Shown: positions 53,547 through 61,646 of the stretch, piece by piece | Layout: each line of letters begins with the position of its first letter | Numbering within the stretch: position 1 is the first letter of the stretch | Assembly: GCA_030428885.1 (NCBI GenBank) | Contig: JAUIEJ010000001.1 | Coordinates: forward strand, 372,001-436,000 | Source: Gemmatimonadota bacterium | Lineage (GTDB): Bacteria > Gemmatimonadota > Gemmatimonadetes > Longimicrobiales > Gaopeijiaceae | DNA length: 64,000 bases | Direction of reading: 5' to 3' | The notes under the pieces: model-generated | Databases searched by the model: none | What the model was told of the DNA's origin: nothing | The model's input: the letters and a program-made list of their open reading frames with translations, nothing else | Translations under genes and position numbers: made by a program

Positions 53547-53576
53547 CCCGGACCGTGTCCCCCGGGAGAGAGCCCC

Positions 53577-53939
53577 ATGCCGAACCCCTCGTCCGACCCC
53601 CTGGATCATCTTCCCCTGAAGCCCCAGGACTTCCACATCCTGTGGGTCCTGGCTCGGGGCGATCTCCACGGATACGGCATCATGAAGTCGGTGGAGGACA
53701 AGACCCGGGGACGGGTGACCCTGGAGATCGGATCCCTCTACCGCCTGCTCAACCGGCTCCTGGAGGGGGGACTGGTGACCGACGCGCCGGCCCCCTCCGA
53801 CGAGACCGACGCCCGGCGCCGCTACTACGGTCTCACTCCCCTGGGGCGGAGCGTCCTGGAGGCCGAGGCCCGGCGCCTGGAAGAGGTGGTGGAGGCCGTG
53901 CGACGGGATCGGATCCTGGGAGGCGCGGCGGGATCGTGA
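53577..53939 (+). CDS. PadR family transcriptional regulator
   Basis: 120 residues. The winged helix has ILWVLARGDLHGYGIMKSVED, a typical PadR N terminus, and IGSLYRLLNRLLEGGLV for the recognition helix and wing, followed by RRRYYGLTPLGRSVLEAEARR. Such regulators commonly repress the adjacent MacB-like permease gene in Gemmatimonadota and Acidobacteriota. The permease start overlaps this stop by four bases. Confidence 0.93.
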   Translation: MPNPSSDPLDHLPLKPQDFHILWVLARGDLHGYGIMKSVEDKTRGRVTLEIGSLYRLLNRLLEGGLVTDAPAPSDETDARRRYYGLTPLGRSVLEAEARRLEEVVEAVRRDRILGGAAGS

Positions 53940-56578
53940 TCCGGATTCTGCTGGCCCTGCTGCCCCCGACGTTCCGGAGGCGGTACGGGTCCGAGATGGC
54001 CCAGGTCTTCGGACAGCGGGTGCGCGAGGCCCGGGGACGGGGCGTGGGGCCGTGGTTCGGAGTCTGGTGCCGGACCGTGCCCGACCTCGTCCGGACCCTG
54101 GCCCTGGAATGGTCCCGGGCGCCCGGGTGGTCCGGGTGGGTGGCCGATCTCCGATTCGGCGCCCGGGGGCTCGCCCGTCGGCCCCTGTTCGCGGCGGCCC
54201 TGGTGGCCACGGTGGCCGTGGGGGTGGGGGCCAACACGGCGGTCTTCAGCGCGGTCCATGCCGTCCTCCTGGAGCCCCTTCCCGTACGGGACCCCGCCTC
54301 GCTCGTGCGGGTGTGGAGTCACAACGCCGAAGCGGGGCAGGATCGCTTCCTGATCTCGCCCGCCGACCTCGACGTGCTCATGGCCGAGGTCGAGGCGGCC
54401 GAGGGCCTGGCCGGGTGGTTCGCCACCGAGGCCACCATCCTCCAGGGCGCCCGGGAGACCTCGCGGCGGATCCGGACCCTCGGCGTCACGGCCGAGCTCT
54501 TCCGGGTGGTGGGCGTGGAGCCGGCCCTGGGACGGGTGTTCGCGGCGGCCGACGGCGTGGGCAGGGAGGGCGGCAACGACGTCGTGTTGCTGACCCACGG
54601 CGGGTGGGAGCGGCTCTTCGCCGCCGATCCGGAAGCCGTGGGCCGGACCGTCGCCTTCGCCAACGGCGCCGTGTCGTCGGTGGTGGGCGTCCTCCCCGGC
54701 GGATTGGAGTGGCTCGTGGGCGACGCCGACGCCGTCTTTCCGTTCGTGGGGCTTCCGGTCCAGCCGTCCTACACCGATCGGTGGCTGAGCGTGGTGGCCC
54801 GGCGCGGGGCCGGGGTCGATGCCGGGGCCTTCGATGCGGCGTTGGAGGCGGCCTACGAGGGCGTGCGCCGGGCGGATCCGGAACGGGCCCGAGGGTGGTC
54901 GTTCCGCACCGATCCCCTCCACGCGGTGGTGGTGGGCGACGTGGGGCCGCTGCTCTGGACCCTCCTGGGGGGCGCGGGCCTGGTCCTGCTGGTGGTGTGC
55001 GCCAACGTGGCAGGCCTCCTGGTGGGGCGGGCCGAGGAGCGGCGGGGCGAGGTGGCGCTCCGGGCGGCGCTGGGCGCGGGACGGGGACGCATCGCCCGTC
55101 AGGTCCTCAGCGAGGCGGCCCTCCTGGCCGGTGTGGCCGGCGTACTGGGGCTGGGGCTCGGGGCCCTCACCCTCCGGGGGCTGGTGGCCCTGGGCCGGGA
55201 CCAGGTGCCCCGCCTCGCCGGAGCTTCGCTGTCGGGGCCCGTCCTGGCCTTCTCCGTCCTCGTGGTGGCCGTCACGGCCCTGGCCGCCGGGGTGGCGCCG
55301 GCGGTGCGACTGTCCCGGGTGGCGCCGGGCCCGATCCTGGGGGAGTCCCCCCGGGGAGTGGGGCGGGGGCGGAGGGAAGGTCTGCGAAGCACCTGCCTCA
55401 CGGTGCAGCTCGCCGTGAGCACGACGCTGGTGGTGGGTGCGGTCCTCCTGGTGGCTCACCTGCGGACCCTGGTGACCCTGGACCCCGGCTTCGACGATGC
55501 CGGCGTGGTGGCCGCGGAGGTGAGCCTTCCGCCGGTGCGGTACCCCGAACCCCATGAGGTCGCACGCTTCCTGGGAGCGGTGCGGGAGGCGGCGGCGGAG
55601 TTGCCGGGCGTCAAGACCGTGGGGCTCACCTCCCAGGTTCCGTTCGGTCCGGCCGTGGACTATCCGGCGCCCATTCGGCGGGAGGGCGAAGCGGCCACCG
55701 ACGTCCTGCCTCGGCGGCCGTGGTTCCGGCAGGTCGACGAAGGGTTCTTCGCGACCCTGGGCGTGGAGGTGGTGGAGGGGCGGGGATTCGTCGCCGGCGA
55801 CGACGCCGACGCTCCCGGCGTCGTGGTGGTGAACCGATCGGCGGCCCGGATGTTGTGGCCCGGCGAGCCGGCGGTGGGCCGCGTGCTGGAGGGCGCCGGG
55901 CAGCTCTTCGGCCCCCTGGGCGTCATGCTCCACGACCGGGTTCGCGTGGTGGGGGTGGTGGACGACCTGCGGTACCGCCACCTGGCGGTGGACGCCGAGC
56001 CCGCGGTGTACTTTCCGTTCCGGCAGGCGCCTTTTCGCCGCATGAGCGTGGTACTGCGGGCCGACGACGAGGAGGCGGCGGCGGCGTTGGCGGGGCTGGA
56101 GCGCATCGTGACCCGGCTCGATCCCTCCCTCGACCTGGGCGCCGTGGGCCCCCTGGCCGAAGGGCGGACGGCTTCCCTGGCCCGGGAACGCCTGGCCACC
56201 CTCCTGTTCGGAGGATTCGCGCTCCTGGCCCTGGGGCTGGCCGTGTTGGGGCTGTACGGTGTGACCCGCCAGGCCGTGGACCGCCGTCGGGGCGAGATGG
56301 GCGTTCGTCGGGCCCTGGGCGCCGACGGCCCGAGCCTGGTCCGGGCCGTCCTGGGGCGGATCGTCCGCCTCGTGGCCCTGGGGTCGGCGTGGGGCGCGTT
56401 GGCCGCCTGGTTCCTGGGCCCCCGGGTGGTCGCCCGACTTCCTGGCGTGCCGGAGGTGCAGCCGTGGATCCTGGTGTCCGCCGTGGGACTCCTGGCCGTC
56501 ACCGCCCTCTTCGCAGGGCTCGTTCCGGCGCTCCGCGCGGCCCGGGTGGCGCCGGCGGAGTGCTTGCGGGCCGAGTGA
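53936..56578 (+). CDS. MacB/FtsX-type ABC permease, ADOP duplicated family
   Basis: 880 residues from a GTG that overlaps the PadR stop by four bases. An N-terminal helical extension (PPTFRRRYGSEMAQVFGQRV) is typical of the ADOP (acidobacterial duplicated orphan permease) group. The first core has RFGARGLARRPLFAAALVAT and GVGANTAVFSAVHAVLL; the periplasmic MacB domain follows, then three helices with RRGEVALRAALGAGRGRIARQ. The second half repeats this, ending FAGLVPALRAARVAPAECLRAE. No ATPase gene is adjacent, as is usual for this group. Confidence 0.92.
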   Translation: MIRILLALLPPTFRRRYGSEMAQVFGQRVREARGRGVGPWFGVWCRTVPDLVRTLALEWSRAPGWSGWVADLRFGARGLARRPLFAAALVATVAVGVGANTAVFSAVHAVLLEPLPVRDPASLVRVWSHNAEAGQDRFLISPADLDVLMAEVEAAEGLAGWFATEATILQGARETSRRIRTLGVTAELFRVVGVEPALGRVFAAADGVGREGGNDVVLLTHGGWERLFAADPEAVGRTVAFANGAVSSVVGVLPGGLEWLVGDADAVFPFVGLPVQPSYTDRWLSVVARRGAGVDAGAFDAALEAAYEGVRRADPERARGWSFRTDPLHAVVVGDVGPLLWTLLGGAGLVLLVVCANVAGLLVGRAEERRGEVALRAALGAGRGRIARQVLSEAALLAGVAGVLGLGLGALTLRGLVALGRDQVPRLAGASLSGPVLAFSVLVVAVTALAAGVAPAVRLSRVAPGPILGESPRGVGRGRREGLRSTCLTVQLAVSTTLVVGAVLLVAHLRTLVTLDPGFDDAGVVAAEVSLPPVRYPEPHEVARFLGAVREAAAELPGVKTVGLTSQVPFGPAVDYPAPIRREGEAATDVLPRRPWFRQVDEGFFATLGVEVVEGRGFVAGDDADAPGVVVVNRSAARMLWPGEPAVGRVLEGAGQLFGPLGVMLHDRVRVVGVVDDLRYRHLAVDAEPAVYFPFRQAPFRRMSVVLRADDEEAAAALAGLERIVTRLDPSLDLGAVGPLAEGRTASLARERLATLLFGGFALLALGLAVLGLYGVTRQAVDRRRGEMGVRRALGADGPSLVRAVLGRIVRLVALGSAWGALAAWFLGPRVVARLPGVPEVQPWILVSAVGLLAVTALFAGLVPALRAARVAPAECLRAE

Positions 56579-56659
56579 TTCGGGGCGCCGACGAAACCAT
56601 CGGGCGGGGTTTCGCGTCCAAGAGGACGGGATGAACAACGGGGACGGGATACGGACGAC

Positions 56660-57043
56660 ATGACGACGCTGCTCTTCATACTGCTTGGGATCAACACCGT
56701 GGCCCTGGCCGTGGTCTGGGCGCTCTACCGCAAGGCGCGGAAGGCCCAGAAGATCCGTCGGGTCGAGGCTCCGAATTCGGAGTACAAGTCCCAGTACGTC
56801 CTGGATCTGGAAGCCAAGGACCGCTGGGAATCGGTGGACATGTCGCTCCTCCACCCGGTGAACCGTGAGGAGATGGAGAGCGTCCTGGCCAAGCTGAGAG
56901 CCACCAACGTCCGGGCCCTGACTCCCGCCGAGCGGGGATTCCTGGACAACATGGTGGAGGCGGAGCGGCGGGCCCGGCGCTCGGCTCGCCGGCGGCGTCA
57001 GGACGACTCGTCGTCGCCCCGGCCGGCTCCCGGCACCTCCTGA
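56660..57043 (+). CDS. small membrane protein with helical C-terminal motif
   Basis: 127 residues. One N-terminal transmembrane segment (LLFILLGINTVALAVVWALY) followed by a basic cytoplasmic stretch. The segment MESVLAKLRATNVRALTPAERGFLDNM resembles the short helical motif found at the C terminus of many rhomboid-like and similar proteins (DUF6576-like, L-x-x-K-x-x-x-x-G-x-x-S-L-T-x-x-E). The C-terminal tail is Arg/Ser/Pro-rich. The function is unknown. Its last 46 bases overlap the convergent gene. Confidence 0.6.
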   Translation: MTTLLFILLGINTVALAVVWALYRKARKAQKIRRVEAPNSEYKSQYVLDLEAKDRWESVDMSLLHPVNREEMESVLAKLRATNVRALTPAERGFLDNMVEAERRARRSARRRRQDDSSSPRPAPGTS

Positions 57044-57510
57044 CCGTCCGGCGGCGATCGCCGCCACACCAGGGCCGCCGCCACCAGCGTCCCATAGACC
57101 AGCAGGGCCGGCGGGGCCCGGCCCGTGAGCTCGCCCGGAAGGGCGCTCCAGGGATCGAAAGGCCGCAGGCCCGGCGGGACGAAGCCGGCCCGCAGCGCCG
57201 CCAGCACCCCCTGCATCGCCGTCACCACCGCGAGACCCAGCCAGGCGTGGACGGTCACGGGCCGAAGGACGTCGCGTTTCGTCACCGGCCACCGACCGGC
57301 GGCCCACCACGCCACGACCGCCGCCCCGACCCACGGCAGTCCCTCGAGGAGCCGGGTGCCCACCGACGGACCCAGGGGCACGGCGTCGCCGAACACCCCG
57401 CCGGAGAGGTGGAGCCGTACACCGGACGCGACTCCGGCGACCAGCCAGGCGAGGCCCAGCGCGGATGCGAGGGCCCGAGGCGACGGAGGGGCGGCCGGAG
57501 GTCGGGACAT
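56998..57510 (-). CDS. four-helix membrane protein, possible orphan sensor domain
   Basis: 170 residues from ATG 57510. Four hydrophobic segments (ALASALGLAWLVAGVASGV, LLEGLPWVGAAVVAWWAAG, AWLGLAVVTAMQGVLAAL, ALLVYGTLVAAALVW). The layout resembles the N-terminal membrane part of LytS-like histidine kinases, but the kinase domain is absent. It could be a free-standing sensor-like module or an unrelated membrane protein. The 3' end overlaps the convergent 127-residue gene by 46 bases. Confidence 0.55.
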   Translation of the reverse strand: MSRPPAAPPSPRALASALGLAWLVAGVASGVRLHLSGGVFGDAVPLGPSVGTRLLEGLPWVGAAVVAWWAAGRWPVTKRDVLRPVTVHAWLGLAVVTAMQGVLAALRAGFVPPGLRPFDPWSALPGELTGRAPPALLVYGTLVAAALVWRRSPPDGQEVPGAGRGDDESS

Positions 57511-57560
57511 GGTGCGACCATGGCTCCCGGCCCCCGGCACGGCCAGCCCCGACGACGAAA

Positions 57561-57590
57561 CGCGGTGGCCGACCGGAGTCGACCACCGCG
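57561..57590 (-). terminator. stem-loop downstream of fasciclin gene (distal)
   Basis: CGCGGTGG pairs perfectly with CCACCGCG (57561-57568 and 57583-57590), with an inner CGAC/GTCG stem and a CGGA loop. It lies upstream of the four-helix gene and downstream of fasciclin, so its role is ambiguous. Confidence 0.45.
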
Positions 57591-57608
57591 CGTCGCAGAC
57601 GTCGTGAA

Positions 57609-57623
57609 CCCCGGATTCCGGGG
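57609..57623 (-). terminator. stem-loop after fasciclin gene (proximal)
   Basis: CCCCGG, ATT, CCGGGG, about 20 bases beyond the fasciclin stop on the minus strand. A likely terminator, without a T-run. Confidence 0.5.
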
Positions 57624-57643
57624 CTCCGCTCTCGAGGAGCGCG

Positions 57644-58135
57644 TCAGTTCTCCGGCGGGAGAATGACGGTGTCGATGACGTGGATCACGCCGTTCGACGC
57701 CGTGATGTCGGTGGCCGTGACCGTGGCGTTCTGGACCATGACGGTGCTGCCGTCGACCTCGATGTCGATGGTGGCGCCGTTCACCGTGCCGGCCTCATCC
57801 AGGCCCACGACGTCGGCCGCCATGACCGAGCCCGGGACCACGTGATAGGTCAGGATCGCCGTGAGACGCTCCTTGTCCTGCAGCAGGGCCTCCACCGTGC
57901 CCTCGGGGAGCTTGGCGAACGCCTCGTCCGTGGGGGCGAACACCGTGAAGGGGCCCTCGCCCTTGAGCACCTCGACCAGTCCGGCCGCCTCGAGAGCGGC
58001 CGCCAGGGTCGTGAAGTTTCCGGCCTGGACGGCCACGTCGACGATGTCGGCCTCGTCCATCTGGGCGGACACCGGAGCAGCGACCAGGACGGCAGCGGCC
58101 GCGACTCCGGCGACCATCGTGTTGAAGCGATTCAT
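57644..58135 (-). CDS. fasciclin-domain protein, secreted
   Basis: 163 residues from ATG 58135, which has AGGAG seven bases upstream. A Sec signal ([17 protein letters not shown]) is followed by one complete FAS1 domain: [51 protein letters not shown] and the closing [17 protein letters not shown]1 domains mediate adhesion or protein interactions outside the cell. It has a near-consensus promoter and is divergent from a CarH-like B12-dependent regulator, which may control it. Confidence 0.95.
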   Translation of the reverse strand: MNRFNTMVAGVAAAAVLVAAPVSAQMDEADIVDVAVQAGNFTTLAAALEAAGLVEVLKGEGPFTVFAPTDEAFAKLPEGTVEALLQDKERLTAILTYHVVPGSVMAADVVGLDEAGTVNGATIDIEVDGSTVMVQNATVTATDITASNGVIHVIDTVILPPEN

Positions 58136-58190
58136 TCTGCAACTCCTCGAAAGGGGATGGAAACGTCCTGCGTACATGATTTGTGCAACT

Positions 58191-58219
58191 ATCCTATCCG
58201 AAAACTTCCACGCTGTCAA
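58191..58219 (-). promoter_or_regulatory. fasciclin promoter
   Basis: Minus strand TTGACA (58219-58214), 17 bases, TAGGAT (58196-58191): the best consensus match in the window. The leader would be about 50 bases. Confidence 0.8.
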
Positions 58220-58238
58220 CATCCGTAGAGGAAATAGG

Positions 58239-58268
58239 TTTGACATTCGCTGTACAAGGAGTCAGGAT
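58239..58268 (+). promoter_or_regulatory. CarH-like gene promoter with candidate 11-base operator repeats
   Basis: TTGACA (58240-58245), 17 bases, CAGGAT (58263-58268), six bases before the ATG. TTTGACA (58239) and CTGTACA (58250) form two nTnnACA units spaced 11 bases that overlap the -35 and spacer, as expected for autorepression by a CarH-type regulator. Confidence 0.5.
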
Positions 58269-58274
58269 GAAGAC

Positions 58275-59213
58275 ATGGACACGGCGATCTCACCCCACGA
58301 AGCGCGCCACCCGATCCGCGTGGTCGCGGCCCGCACCGGCCTGACCCCTACGCTCCTGCGCGCGTGGGAGCGACGGTATTCCGTGGTGGAGCCGGGGCGA
58401 TCGGAGGGGGGGCAGCGGCTCTACTCCGACGACGACATCGAGCGCCTGCTGCTCCTGAAGCGGGCCACCGACGCCGGCCGGGCGATCCGCCTGGTGGCCG
58501 ACCTCCCGGTGGCCGAACTCCGGACCCTCGTGGAGGAGGACCGCAGTGCCCGGGCTCCCGCGCCCCCCGCGGGCGACGCCCAGGTCGAGCGGGCTTTCGC
58601 AGCGGCGTGGGCCGCGGTGGAGGCCATGGATGCCGACGGACTGGAGACGGAGCTGCGTCGGGCCGTGGTCACCCTGGGAAGCATCGCGTTCACCGATCAC
58701 CTCGTGGCGCCGCTGCTCCGGGCCATCGGCGAGAAGTGGCGGGACGGGAGCATGCGACCGGCCCACGAGCACGTGGCCACGGAGGTCGTGAAGCGGGTCC
58801 TCCACTGGATGGTGGAGCCCGCCCGGGCCGACGACCACGGACCCGGGGCGGTGGTGGGCACCCTCTCGGGCGAACTCCACGGCCTCGGTGCGCTGCTGGC
58901 CGGGGCCACGGCGGCGCTGGACGGTTGGCGCGTCACGGTGCTGGGCCAGGACCTTCCGCCGGAGGAATTCGCCCACGCCGCCCGGACGGTGGGGGCCCGC
59001 ATGGTGGGGATCAGTGCGGTGAACCCTCTCTCGGTGGACGGGATCCCGGGGCAGCTCCAGGCGCTGCTGGACGCCCTCCCCGCCGAGGTGAGCGTGGTGG
59101 TGGGCGGTCCGGCGGCCCCGGAACTGGCCACCGCCGTCGCCGACGGCCGCCTCCGGGCCGTGGCCTCCCTGGCGGCCTTCCGCCACGTCCTCCGGGAGCT
59201 CGCCGCGGGCTGA
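58275..59213 (+). CDS. MerR-family B12-binding photoreceptor-type regulator (CarH/LitR-like)
   Basis: 312 residues. An N-terminal MerR winged helix (VVAARTGLTPTLLRAWERR, GGQRLYSDDDIERL) precedes a four-helix B12-binding cap and a Rossmann-like B12 domain. The signature Wx9EH is complete (Trp 155, Glu 165, His 166), as is ExHxxG (Glu 200, His 202, Gly 205); in CarH these residues bind adenosylcobalamin and provide the lower axial His. Family proteins repress in the dark and release DNA on light. The gene is divergent from fasciclin, and the intergenic region carries both promoters and candidate operator repeats. Confidence 0.9.
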   Translation: MDTAISPHEARHPIRVVAARTGLTPTLLRAWERRYSVVEPGRSEGGQRLYSDDDIERLLLLKRATDAGRAIRLVADLPVAELRTLVEEDRSARAPAPPAGDAQVERAFAAAWAAVEAMDADGLETELRRAVVTLGSIAFTDHLVAPLLRAIGEKWRDGSMRPAHEHVATEVVKRVLHWMVEPARADDHGPGAVVGTLSGELHGLGALLAGATAALDGWRVTVLGQDLPPEEFAHAARTVGARMVGISAVNPLSVDGIPGQLQALLDALPAEVSVVVGGPAAPELATAVADGRLRAVASLAAFRHVLRELAAG

Positions 59214-59262
59214 CGGGGGTCGGCCTCGCCGGTGGGGCGGCCCCACCCTACCTTCGGCCGCC

Positions 59263-60483
59263 ATGAGCAACCGTCTGATGCTTCTCGGTCTCGTGGCCGG
59301 CCTGGTGGTGGGGCTGGTCGCCTCCGCCACCGGCTCGCCGATCCTCACCGGCGTGGCCGCCGCCTCCGCCCCGCTGGGGGACCTGTTCATCCGGGGAATC
59401 CAGATGGTGGTGATTCCCCTGGTCATGGCCATCGTCTTCGCCGGCGTGGCCCGGTTGGGCGACACCCGCACGCTGGGCCGCATGGGGGGCTCGGCGCTGG
59501 GCTTCATCCTCCTCACCACGGCCCCGGCGGTGGTCATGGGCATGGTGGCCATGCACCTGGCCCTGGGGTTCGTGCCGCCGGTGCCGGTGCCCGACGGCGC
59601 GGTGGCGGCCGAGGTGGGCGAGTTGCCGGGCCTGGTGGATTTCCTGGTGGGGTTGATTCCCCGCAATCCCTTCGCGGCTGCCGCCGAGGGCCGTCTTCTC
59701 CCCCTCCTGGTGTTCTCGATCCTCTTCGGCGCGGCGGCGGGCACCCTGGCCGCCGATGCCCGGGACCGGCTCGTGGGCGTCGCCGAGGCCGTCTCCGACG
59801 CCTTCATCGTGCTGGTGCAGTGGATCCTGTGGACGGCCCCCGTGGGGATCTTCGGGCTGGTGGCCCCCGCCACCGCCCGCATGGGTCTGGGGCTGCTTCA
59901 GAGCCTGGCCGTCTTCATCGTGACGGTCATCGTCACGTTGTTCGTCTTCATGACGGTGGTGTATCTGCCGGTGGTGGCCCTGGTGGGACGGGTGTCGCCC
60001 CGGCGGTTCATCCAGGGAACGCTGGCCAGCTACACCATGGGCTTCACCACCACCAGCAGCGTGGCCACCCTGCCGGTGTTGCTGCGGGACGCGCCGGCCC
60101 TGGGGGTGTCCCGCCGGGTCACCGACCTGGTGCTTCCCCTGGCGGCCTCGTTGAATCGTGCCGGCAGCGGGCTCTTCCAGGGGGCCTCGGTGGTCTTCCT
60201 GGCGTGGCTCTACGGCATCGACGTGCCCGGCGGCGCGTGGGTGGGGGCGGCGCTGGCCTGCTTCTTCGCCGCCTCCACGGTGGCGCCGGTGCCCAGCGCC
60301 TCCATCATGACCCTGGCCCCGGCCCTGAGCGCCGTGGGGGCGCCGTTCGCCGGGCTCGGGATCCTTCTCGGCATCGACCGGATCCCCGACATGTTTCGGA
60401 GCGGCACCAACATGACCGGCCACATGGCCGCCGCCATCGTCACCGAGTCCCTGGCCGGCGAAGACGACGGGTCGTCGGGGTAG
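59263..60483 (+). CDS. dicarboxylate/amino acid:cation symporter (DAACS family)
   Basis: 406 residues with about eight membrane segments and re-entrant loops. The GltP/DctA signature is present as YTMGFTTTSSVATLPVLL (usual TSSSAATLP) and the substrate-site region LPLAASLNRAGSGLFQGAS. It would import glutamate, aspartate or C4-dicarboxylates with sodium or protons. The ATG at 59263 has a TACCTT box eight bases upstream and no Shine-Dalgarno. It follows the CarH-like gene by 49 bases, so partial read-through is possible. Confidence 0.92.
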   Translation: MSNRLMLLGLVAGLVVGLVASATGSPILTGVAAASAPLGDLFIRGIQMVVIPLVMAIVFAGVARLGDTRTLGRMGGSALGFILLTTAPAVVMGMVAMHLALGFVPPVPVPDGAVAAEVGELPGLVDFLVGLIPRNPFAAAAEGRLLPLLVFSILFGAAAGTLAADARDRLVGVAEAVSDAFIVLVQWILWTAPVGIFGLVAPATARMGLGLLQSLAVFIVTVIVTLFVFMTVVYLPVVALVGRVSPRRFIQGTLASYTMGFTTTSSVATLPVLLRDAPALGVSRRVTDLVLPLAASLNRAGSGLFQGASVVFLAWLYGIDVPGGAWVGAALACFFAASTVAPVPSASIMTLAPALSAVGAPFAGLGILLGIDRIPDMFRSGTNMTGHMAAAIVTESLAGEDDGSSG

Positions 60484-60489
60484 GGCGCC

Positions 60490-61029
60490 TCAGAACCGCC
60501 AGCCCACCCCGGCGTCGAACGTGGTGGTGGTAGACTCCAGGCCGTCGAGCCACCGCATGCGCACCTCGCCCCGGAGGTCCAGTCGGGAGGTGGCCTGCCA
60601 ACGGGCGCCGGCGAGCCCCCCGTAGGTCGCCACGACGAAATCCGCTGCGGCGGGCCGGGCGTCGCCGGGCCAGATCAGGGCACCCACCGCCAGGCCCGCG
60701 AAGGGGCGCAGCCGACCCAGGGGCGCCTCGCCCCGGACGGCGAAGTCGAGCTGCCAGCGCACCGACGCCTCGTCGGGCGTGTCCAGCGACACCCGCTCCA
60801 CCGACGGCTCCAGGACCACCACCGACGCCAGGGGAAGGTCGAAGCGCAGTCCCACGGCCGTGCCGCCGTCGGCGGGGTCCACCTCGCCGAAGTCGGTGTT
60901 CACGGCCCCCACCACCAGGGCCACGCCCGGGGAGGGAAGCACGTCCACCTCGTCCTGGGCCCGGAGACCCCCGGGGAGGAGGAGCAAGGCCAGCAGGGTC
61001 CACGCCCGCACCCGATCACATCCGCACAT
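60490..61029 (-). CDS. outer-membrane beta-barrel protein
   Basis: 179 residues with a signal peptide (TLLALLLLPGGLRAQ). The mature part has about eight amphipathic strands (GTAVGLRFDLPLAS, WQLDFAVRGEAP, LDLRGEVRMRWLDG) and ends in GVGWRF, with the C-terminal Phe expected for BAM-dependent insertion. The function is unknown. GGAAGG lies near the ATG. It is convergent with the symporter gene, with six bases between the stops. Confidence 0.72.
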   Translation of the reverse strand: MCGCDRVRAWTLLALLLLPGGLRAQDEVDVLPSPGVALVVGAVNTDFGEVDPADGGTAVGLRFDLPLASVVVLEPSVERVSLDTPDEASVRWQLDFAVRGEAPLGRLRPFAGLAVGALIWPGDARPAAADFVVATYGGLAGARWQATSRLDLRGEVRMRWLDGLESTTTTFDAGVGWRF

Positions 61030-61102
61030 CGTCCCTTCCGCTCTGGGGAATCGTCCAAGGGTCCGCCGGAATGTCCGTACGGAGCGGCGCCCCGTCCAGG
61101 GT

Positions 61103-61594
61103 TCACGCTCCGGCCGGATGCCCCAGGAGGATGCGTCGAATGGCCCGGCCCCGGTATCCGAAGATGCGGCGAAGCTGGACCTTGACCACCGGGAGGGCCA
61201 GGCCGCCCAGGGGTCCCAGGGGAAGCCGAAACACGACGCGATCCGTCATGCGGGTGCCGCCCTCCACGGCCAGGAACTCGTGGGTGTGGATCCAGGTGTG
61301 GTAGGGGCCCGACTCCTGCTCGTCGGTGAAGGCGTGGGGAGGCGACCAGTCGGAGATCACGGTGCGCCACGAGAAGGGCACGCCGAACAGCCGGAGTCGG
61401 TAGTCGATGCGCGTGCCTTCGGCGACGTCCACGGGCGTGGGCGTGAGGATCCGGAACCCCAGTTCCGGGGGGGTGATGCGCTCCAGATTCTCCGCCGCGG
61501 CGAAGAAGGGAAACACTTCGTCGATGGGAAGGGGCAGCACGGTCTCGGTTCGGAGCTCGTGGCGCCCTGCTCCCAGGGCCGTGAATTCGATCAT
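61103..61594 (-). CDS. SRPBCC (START-like) family protein
   Basis: 163 residues. The fold is recognised from ETVLPLPIDEVFPFFAAAEN, LGFRILTPTPVDVAEG, WRTVISDWSPPHAFTDEQES and THEFLAVEGGTRMTDRVVF, the pattern of cyclase/dehydrase-like SRPBCC proteins that bind hydrophobic ligands. In other bacteria members of this subgroup sit beside photolyase, carotenoid and LitR genes, and here a CarH-like gene is 2 kb away. It is divergent from the alpha/beta hydrolase with 52 bases between starts. Confidence 0.85.
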   Translation of the reverse strand: MIEFTALGAGRHELRTETVLPLPIDEVFPFFAAAENLERITPPELGFRILTPTPVDVAEGTRIDYRLRLFGVPFSWRTVISDWSPPHAFTDEQESGPYHTWIHTHEFLAVEGGTRMTDRVVFRLPLGPLGGLALPVVKVQLRRIFGYRGRAIRRILLGHPAGA

Positions 61595-61646
61595 GGACCC
61601 GAGTACCCCCGGCACCCGTGCCCGGGTTTCGTGGTATCCTTTCTCC

